Below, piece by piece: positions 6,084 through 9,102 of a stretch of 9,102 bases of DNA. Position numbers and translations under genes: made by a program. The stretch comes from an uncultured Clostridium sp. (GTDB lineage: Bacteria > Bacillota > Clostridia > Lachnospirales > Lachnospiraceae). Within the stretch, counting starts at the first letter, position 1; each line of letters starts with the position of its first letter. The notes beneath the pieces are model-generated. The model worked only from the letters and a program-made list of their open reading frames with translations, was not told where the DNA came from and made no database searches. Location of the stretch: positions 1-9,102 of the forward strand of contig CALHQJ010000084.1 of NCBI GenBank assembly GCA_938036545.1, in the 5' to 3' direction.

Positions 6084-7664
6084 TTAATAATGCAGGTCAT
6101 AAAAATCATGCATTCCAATAGGAGAATTGTGAACGCCCTGCAGGTTTTCGTTGCGGGCAACCAGACCCTTCTGGGAATACAGCGGAACCCATACGGCGTC
6201 TTCAGAAAGGGTTCTCAGTACTTCCTCGTAGTCTTTCTGAACAGCAGCCTTATCTGGATTTACAGCAGCATCATCAACTAATTTGTCAACCTCTTCATTC
6301 TTATAGAAGGAGCGGTTTCCACCTGGACCTGCTTTCTCACTGGTAAACAGCGGACGGTAGGTATTATCCGGCTCTGCATTGGCTACCCAGCCGGCTAAGC
6401 ATGCTTCGTGCTCGCCGTTTGCGGTTTTTTCAAAGAAGGTAGATCCTTCCATCTGTTCAATCTTCATAGTAACACCGATGTTCGCCAGACTTGCCTGAAT
6501 TGCGGTTGCACTTCTTGCACGGGTATCGCCTGCAACGTAACAGGTAAAGGTAAATCCATCCGGATAACCAGCCTCAGCCAGTAATTCTTTTGCCTTATCC
6601 AGATTGTACTCATATTTTACTGCGGTATCGTAATAACCAACTGCGCCTTCGGCAATGTAGCTGTCAATTGGAGTTGCCTCTCCATTCATAGCCACAATAA
6701 TGCAGTCTTCTTTATTGATAGCGTAGTTCATAGCCTGGCGGACCAGCTTATTATCAAACGGAGCCTTGGAAATATTTCCGCAGAAGTACTCTACGTTGGT
6801 ATATTGATACTCGTCCAGAACAATTCCCTGGGTTTCACGAAGTCTCTGAGCATCGGAAGTTCCTACGCTTACCAGCATATCCAGCTCGCCATTCTCTAAT
6901 GCAATGGTTCTTGCTGACTCTTCGGAAATAATCTTGAATACCAGCTTGTCATTCTTTGCTGCAGTTTCCGGATTAAAGTAATCATCAAACTTTTCCAGAG
7001 TGAAGGATGCGCCTGGAACCCACTCTACAAATTTGTAAGGTCCGCAGCCCATCGGTGCGCTCTCTAAAGTCTTTCCTTCTGCTTCCAGCGCCTCGGTATA
7101 GGACTTACATAAAATAGCGCTTCCGGAATGATATAAGGAGGAAATTAACGCATTAGACGGAGCATTCATATGAATGATAAAGTGCAGGTCATCTACTACC
7201 TCAATGCTGTCAATCATATACAGCAAATGTCCTACCTTTGGTGAAGTCATCTCTCTCTCTAAAGAGAATTTTACATCCTCTGCCGTTAAGGTTTCCCCAT
7301 TCTGGAATTTCACTCCATCTTTCAGGGTAAACGCTACGGTCACATCATCTGTAAATTCCCAGCTTTCAGCCAGATTTGGAACAAATTCATTGTTTTCATT
7401 CATATTTACCAGATTGTTGTAAATATGTCTGGTTGCATAAGCAGACGCCGTATCATTATGGTTATGAGGATCCAGAGATGTAATATCTCCGCCAATGCCA
7501 ATTGTAATGGTAGAAGAACCAGTTGAGCCAGTAGAAGCTTCAGTTGTGGAAGAAGCCCCCCCATTTGCAGCACCAGAAGTACCGGTATCAGAAGAACTGC
7601 CGCATGCAGTCAGAAGACTGGCACACATTACGCCTGCAAGTAAAACACGTACTAATTTTTTCAC
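6084..7664 (-). CDS. extracellular solute-binding lipoprotein, family 5 (OppA/DppA-like)
   Basis: This 526-residue peptide receptor is anchored to the outer face of the membrane. The N-terminus KKLVRVLLAGVMCASLLTAC is a lipoprotein signal with lipobox LTAC and lipidated C21. It is followed by a Ser/Thr/Gly linker (about 22-52), then a family 5 binding domain with GGDITSLDPHNHND near 58-71 and the signature-like AESWEFTDD and LKDGVKFQNGETLTAEDVKFSLER (99-136). The C-terminus has DFYDLHY. Length fits OppA/DppA (about 500-550). The start codon is GTG (7664-7662), chosen because AAAGGAG lies 8 nt upstream and because the first internal ATG (residue 13) would cut the signal peptide in two. It is the first transporter gene of the operon, 83 bases after the M42 gene and before permease B. 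Ligand is inferred to be peptide from the two aminopeptidase neighbours; the family also binds nickel-chelates, glutathione and sugars. Confidence 0.94.
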   Translation of the reverse strand: MKKLVRVLLAGVMCASLLTACGSSSDTGTSGAANGGASSTTEASTGSTGSSTITIGIGGDITSLDPHNHNDTASAYATRHIYNNLVNMNENNEFVPNLAESWEFTDDVTVAFTLKDGVKFQNGETLTAEDVKFSLEREMTSPKVGHLLYMIDSIEVVDDLHFIIHMNAPSNALISSLYHSGSAILCKSYTEALEAEGKTLESAPMGCGPYKFVEWVPGASFTLEKFDDYFNPETAAKNDKLVFKIISEESARTIALENGELDMLVSVGTSDAQRLRETQGIVLDEYQYTNVEYFCGNISKAPFDNKLVRQAMNYAINKEDCIIVAMNGEATPIDSYIAEGAVGYYDTAVKYEYNLDKAKELLAEAGYPDGFTFTCYVAGDTRARSATAIQASLANIGVTMKIEQMEGSTFFEKTANGEHEACLAGWVANAEPDNTYRPLFTSEKAGPGGNRSFYKNEEVDKLVDDAAVNPDKAAVQKDYEEVLRTLSEDAVWVPLYSQKGLVARNENLQGVHNSPIGMHDFYDLHY

Positions 7665-7672
7665 ACTTTTCT

Positions 7673-7680
7673 CTCCTTTT
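7673..7680 (-). promoter_or_regulatory. ribosome binding site deciding the GTG start of the binding-protein gene
   Basis: The minus strand reads AAAAGGAG, then 8 nt, then GTGAAAAAATTAG. The strong match and good spacing fix a GTG start at 7664, which gives a complete lipoprotein signal peptide. Confidence 0.85.
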
Positions 7681-7698
7681 CGTTTATTACATTTTATA

Positions 7699-7742
7699 TT
7701 TAAACTCCGGACAGGATAATCTCACAGAACCGGATGCTTAAA
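7699..7742 (-). promoter_or_regulatory. imperfect hairpin between M42 B and binding-protein gene
   Basis: TCCGG (7706-7710) pairs with CCGGA (7730-7734), and TTTAA (7699-7703) pairs with TTAAA (7738-7742), across a small internal loop. The 19-base apical loop is large and no U-tract follows on the minus strand (ATATAAAATG instead). It starts 5 bases after the M42 stop. It may be a processing or stability element, or the remnant of a weak terminator. A TATAAA on the minus strand next to it has no good -35. Confidence 0.4.
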
Positions 7743-7747
7743 CCTGT

Positions 7748-8788
7748 TTATGCTTCCTGAAGAAATGCTCCCAGAAGATCTGCCGTAGCCGTCACGCCGT
7801 CAATATGAGTCCGCTCCATTCCATGGCTGCAGAACGTTCCCATGCCAAATGCCGCCGCCTGGATATTGTTGCCTGCCCGTACTGCCGCATTGCCGTCGGT
7901 TCCATAACGGTAAAAAATATCTACTGCATGATTTATGCCATGTTCCTCTGCCACACGAATCAGATGGCTGGTCAGTTCTCTGTCATAAGGTGAGAAATTA
8001 TCTTTTACACAGATGCTGACCTTCTGCTCGCTTCCATCGTAATCCGGCCCGATAAGGGCGATATCCAAAGCGATGTACTGGCTTACCTCCGGCGGAATAT
8101 AAGCGCCTCCGTGATTAATCTCTTCATAGTAAGGGAAAGCAAACAATACGTTGCAGGATGGTGTAACGCCCTGCTCCTTCATAGCCTTAATAACAGCCAG
8201 AGCGGCTGCCACACAGGCCTTGTCATCAATAAAGCGGGATTTTATATATCCGTTCTCCGTCACTGTAAAATGAGGTTCCAGATAAATGGTATCGCCGTTG
8301 CGGATTCCCAGTTTCTTTACATCTTCCCTGGAATGAACTTCCTCATCCAAAATCAGAATCATGGTATTTTCATTCCGCTCCAGAGTCCTAGCGTCGTCGA
8401 ATACATGAACAGAATGAGACTGGCTGGCCATCAGTCCTGTGTATTTGCGCCCGTCTCTGGTTACTACCGTAGCTGTCTCTCCTTCGATATTGTTATAATT
8501 AATGCCTCCCAGGTTTCTGGTACGAATCATACCATCCTCATCAATCCGGCGGACCATCAGTCCCAGAGTATCCATATGTGCGCCTACGCAGATGGTTCTG
8601 GAGGTGTCTTTTCCCTGCATGCGGATATAACCGGTTTTTTTGTTGTCATACTCCAACCGGTATCCCAAATCTGCTGCAAATTTTTCCAGCAGAGGATTCG
8701 CCTCATCATAGTAGCCAACCGGACTTGGTGTATTAATAAAAGTTTTCATAGTTTCCAGGAGATACTCCCGATCAATTTTCAGATTCAT
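7748..8788 (-). CDS. M42 family metallo-aminopeptidase B (first gene of operon)
   Basis: This is a 346-residue cytoplasmic aminopeptidase, paralogue of the enzyme at the other end of the operon (about 57% identity by hand count, no gaps needed). Metal and catalytic residues are conserved: H71 and D73 in GAHMDTLG, D188 in FIDDKAC, E222-E223 in YYEEINHGGA, D242 in ALDIA and H322 in CSHGMERTH. Two positions that are Gly in paralogue A and normally in the family are changed: Cys at 192 (DDKAC) and Asn at 225 (EEIN). The start at 8788 is preferred because GGAGG lies 5 nt upstream (8794-8798) and the resulting protein has the same length and N-terminus as the paralogue. The longer GTG-initiated frame from 8827 has no ribosome binding site. 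It probably trims peptides brought in by the transporter, and may co-assemble with the other M42 enzyme. Confidence 0.92.
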   Translation of the reverse strand: MNLKIDREYLLETMKTFINTPSPVGYYDEANPLLEKFAADLGYRLEYDNKKTGYIRMQGKDTSRTICVGAHMDTLGLMVRRIDEDGMIRTRNLGGINYNNIEGETATVVTRDGRKYTGLMASQSHSVHVFDDARTLERNENTMILILDEEVHSREDVKKLGIRNGDTIYLEPHFTVTENGYIKSRFIDDKACVAAALAVIKAMKEQGVTPSCNVLFAFPYYEEINHGGAYIPPEVSQYIALDIALIGPDYDGSEQKVSICVKDNFSPYDRELTSHLIRVAEEHGINHAVDIFYRYGTDGNAAVRAGNNIQAAAFGMGTFCSHGMERTHIDGVTATADLLGAFLQEA

Positions 8789-8800
8789 TGTAGCCTCCAC

Positions 8801-8848
8801 ATAAACAAACGTATTTCTGTCAAACACAAATTAATTGAACTTGTTTAT
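8801..8848. repeat. 8-bp inverted repeat around the start region of the operon
   Basis: ATAAACAA (8801-8808) and TTGTTTAT (8841-8848) are perfect inverted copies with 32 bases between. One arm overlaps the -10 element at 8847-8852 and the other touches the ribosome binding site of M42 B. Because the predicted start point is near 8840, the right arm would mostly be missing from the RNA. If it matters, it is more likely a DNA operator than an mRNA stem. It is AT-rich and may be chance. Confidence 0.35.
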
Positions 8849-8875
8849 TATATAACATATTTCAATAAAAATCCA
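8847..8875 (-). promoter_or_regulatory. candidate SigA-type promoter of the M42/Opp operon
   Basis: On the minus strand a perfect TATAAT occupies 8847-8852. With a 17-nt spacer the -35 would be TGGATT (8870-8875), only 3 of 6 to consensus. This weak box would suit an activated or regulated promoter. The predicted start near 8840 gives a leader of about 50 nt to the ATG at 8788. The terminator at 8937-8978 just upstream stops read-through from the right, so the operon needs its own promoter about here. Confidence 0.55.
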
Positions 8876-8899
8876 CGATTTTTGTAAATTACCATAATA

Positions 8900-8914
8900 A
8901 AGTTTAAGAAAACT
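8900..8914. promoter_or_regulatory. CodY-box-like sequence upstream of the operon promoter
   Basis: AAGTTTAAGAAAACT matches 12 of 15 positions of the palindromic CodY consensus AATTTTCWGAAAATT (mismatches at positions 3, 7 and 14). It sits about 25 bases upstream of the -35 element. CodY commonly represses peptide transport and peptidase genes in Firmicutes when branched-chain amino acids are plentiful, which suits this operon. The region is AT-rich, so a chance match is possible. Confidence 0.38.
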
Positions 8915-8936
8915 CCTGATTTTTACCGGGTCATAC

Positions 8937-8978
8937 AAAAAAAGAGCGGCTTCTTTAACCATTCGCTAAAGCAGCCGC
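8937..8978 (-). terminator. intrinsic terminator of a transcript entering from the right
   Basis: GCGGCT (8946-8951) pairs with AGCCGC (8973-8978), and CTTTA (8953-8957) pairs with TAAAG (8967-8971), with one T/C mismatch between the two helices and a 9-base loop. On the minus strand the stem is followed by TCTTTTTTTG, a clear U7 tract. It must end a minus-strand transcript that begins at or beyond the right edge, and it insulates the M42/Opp operon from it. Confidence 0.87.
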
Positions 8979-9014
8979 CCCAATTTGTCTATTTGTAGCT
9001 ATTCAGGACGGCGG

Positions 9015-9075
9015 GAAATCTGGTGGAAAAAGCTGCGTTAAGCTGGCTTATAAACAGCTTTTTCCACCAGATTTC
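9015..9075. repeat. perfect 21-bp inverted repeat with 19-base centre
   Basis: Bases 9015-9035 and 9055-9075 are exact reverse complements. The arms carry the core CTGGTGGAAAAAGCTG. The 19-base centre contains a further small palindrome, TAAGC-TG-GCTTA (9039-9050). No direct repeats flank it, so it is not an obvious transposon footprint. As RNA it would be a very stable hairpin. A 12-base match to the arm, GCTTTTTCCACC, also occurs at 17-28 near the left edge of the window, hinting at a dispersed repeat. Confidence 0.9.
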
Positions 9076-9076
9076 A

Positions 9077-9096
9077 CATCGGAAGAATCTCCGATG
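9077..9096. repeat. short hairpin CATCGGA / TCCGATG at right edge
   Basis: CATCGGA (9077-9083) and TCCGATG (9090-9096) form a perfect 7-bp stem with loop AGAATC. It stands one base from the 21-bp inverted repeat. On the + strand it is followed by CTTCTT at the window end, which may or may not continue as a U-tract. With the two structures to its left it makes a row of three hairpins ending in the terminator at 8937-8978. Between 8979 and 9014 I see nothing else. Confidence 0.7.
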
Positions 9097-9102
9097 CTTC
9101 TT

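Noticed and set aside
2181..7664. Nickel (Nik-type) or glutathione importer
   Set aside because: Same transporter family, so not impossible, but cotranscription with two aminopeptidases fits peptides best.
8818..8823. Perfect TTGACA on the minus strand
   Set aside because: No -10 follows at usable spacing and it lies too close to the ribosome binding site of M42 B.
8111..8887. 258-codon open frame on the + strand
   Set aside because: It lies antisense to the M42 B gene for most of its length, has no family likeness or ribosome binding site that I can see, and M42 B is certain from its active-site motifs.
8989..9102. Minus-strand open frame of 37 codons entering from the right and ending in TAG 10 bases before the terminator
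   Set aside because: The position relative to the terminator is what a gene end would show, but the frame runs through a perfect 21-bp palindrome and a second hairpin and the translation is odd and basic. More likely non-coding; sequence to the right would decide.

Overview
The window looks like chromosomal DNA from a low-to-mid GC Gram-positive anaerobe, most likely a Clostridia member of the Lachnospiraceae type. The reasons are strong AGGAGG-type ribosome binding sites before nearly every gene, a lipobox-anchored solute-binding protein, intrinsic terminators with U-tracts, and protein sequences of clostridial character. This placement is by impression, not by a search.

Layout: from 100 to 1026 on the + strand is a lone gene for a protein with a Pro/Gly-rich repeat N-terminus and two DUF4397-like beta domains. 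It has no signal peptide and is preceded by a -10 element resembling mother-cell sporulation promoters. It converges on a long minus-strand operon, and a strong hairpin terminator (1071-1119) lies between them.

The minus-strand operon reads from right to left: M42 metallo-aminopeptidase B (8788-7748), family 5 solute-binding lipoprotein (7664-6084, GTG start), permease B (5956-5027), permease C (5014-4148), ATPase D (4138-3134), ATPase F (3137-2181, overlapping D by ATGA), M42 aminopeptidase A (2165-1125), then the terminator. It is a complete OppABCDF/DppABCDF-type peptide importer bracketed by two paralogous cytoplasmic aminopeptidases of identical length (346 aa, about 57% identical by hand count over an ungapped alignment). 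The inferred logic is that peptides are captured outside, pumped in, and trimmed to amino acids by the two M42 enzymes. A candidate promoter (8847-8875) and a CodY-like box (8900-8914) precede the operon. A 13-bp perfect hairpin without a U-tract follows the binding-protein gene and probably sets stoichiometry.

The right end (8789-9102, 314 bases) has no convincing gene. It holds the operon control region, a minus-strand terminator for whatever lies beyond the window (8937-8978), a 21-bp perfect inverted repeat (9015-9075) and one more hairpin (9077-9096). These are either a structured RNA or 3' UTR, or a copy of a dispersed repeat. The most unusual items are the paired aminopeptidases around the importer, the non-canonical ABC signature in ATPase F, the possible spore-surface DUF4397 protein, and the hairpin cluster at the right edge. 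I found no CRISPR array, tRNA, rRNA, transposase or phage gene.
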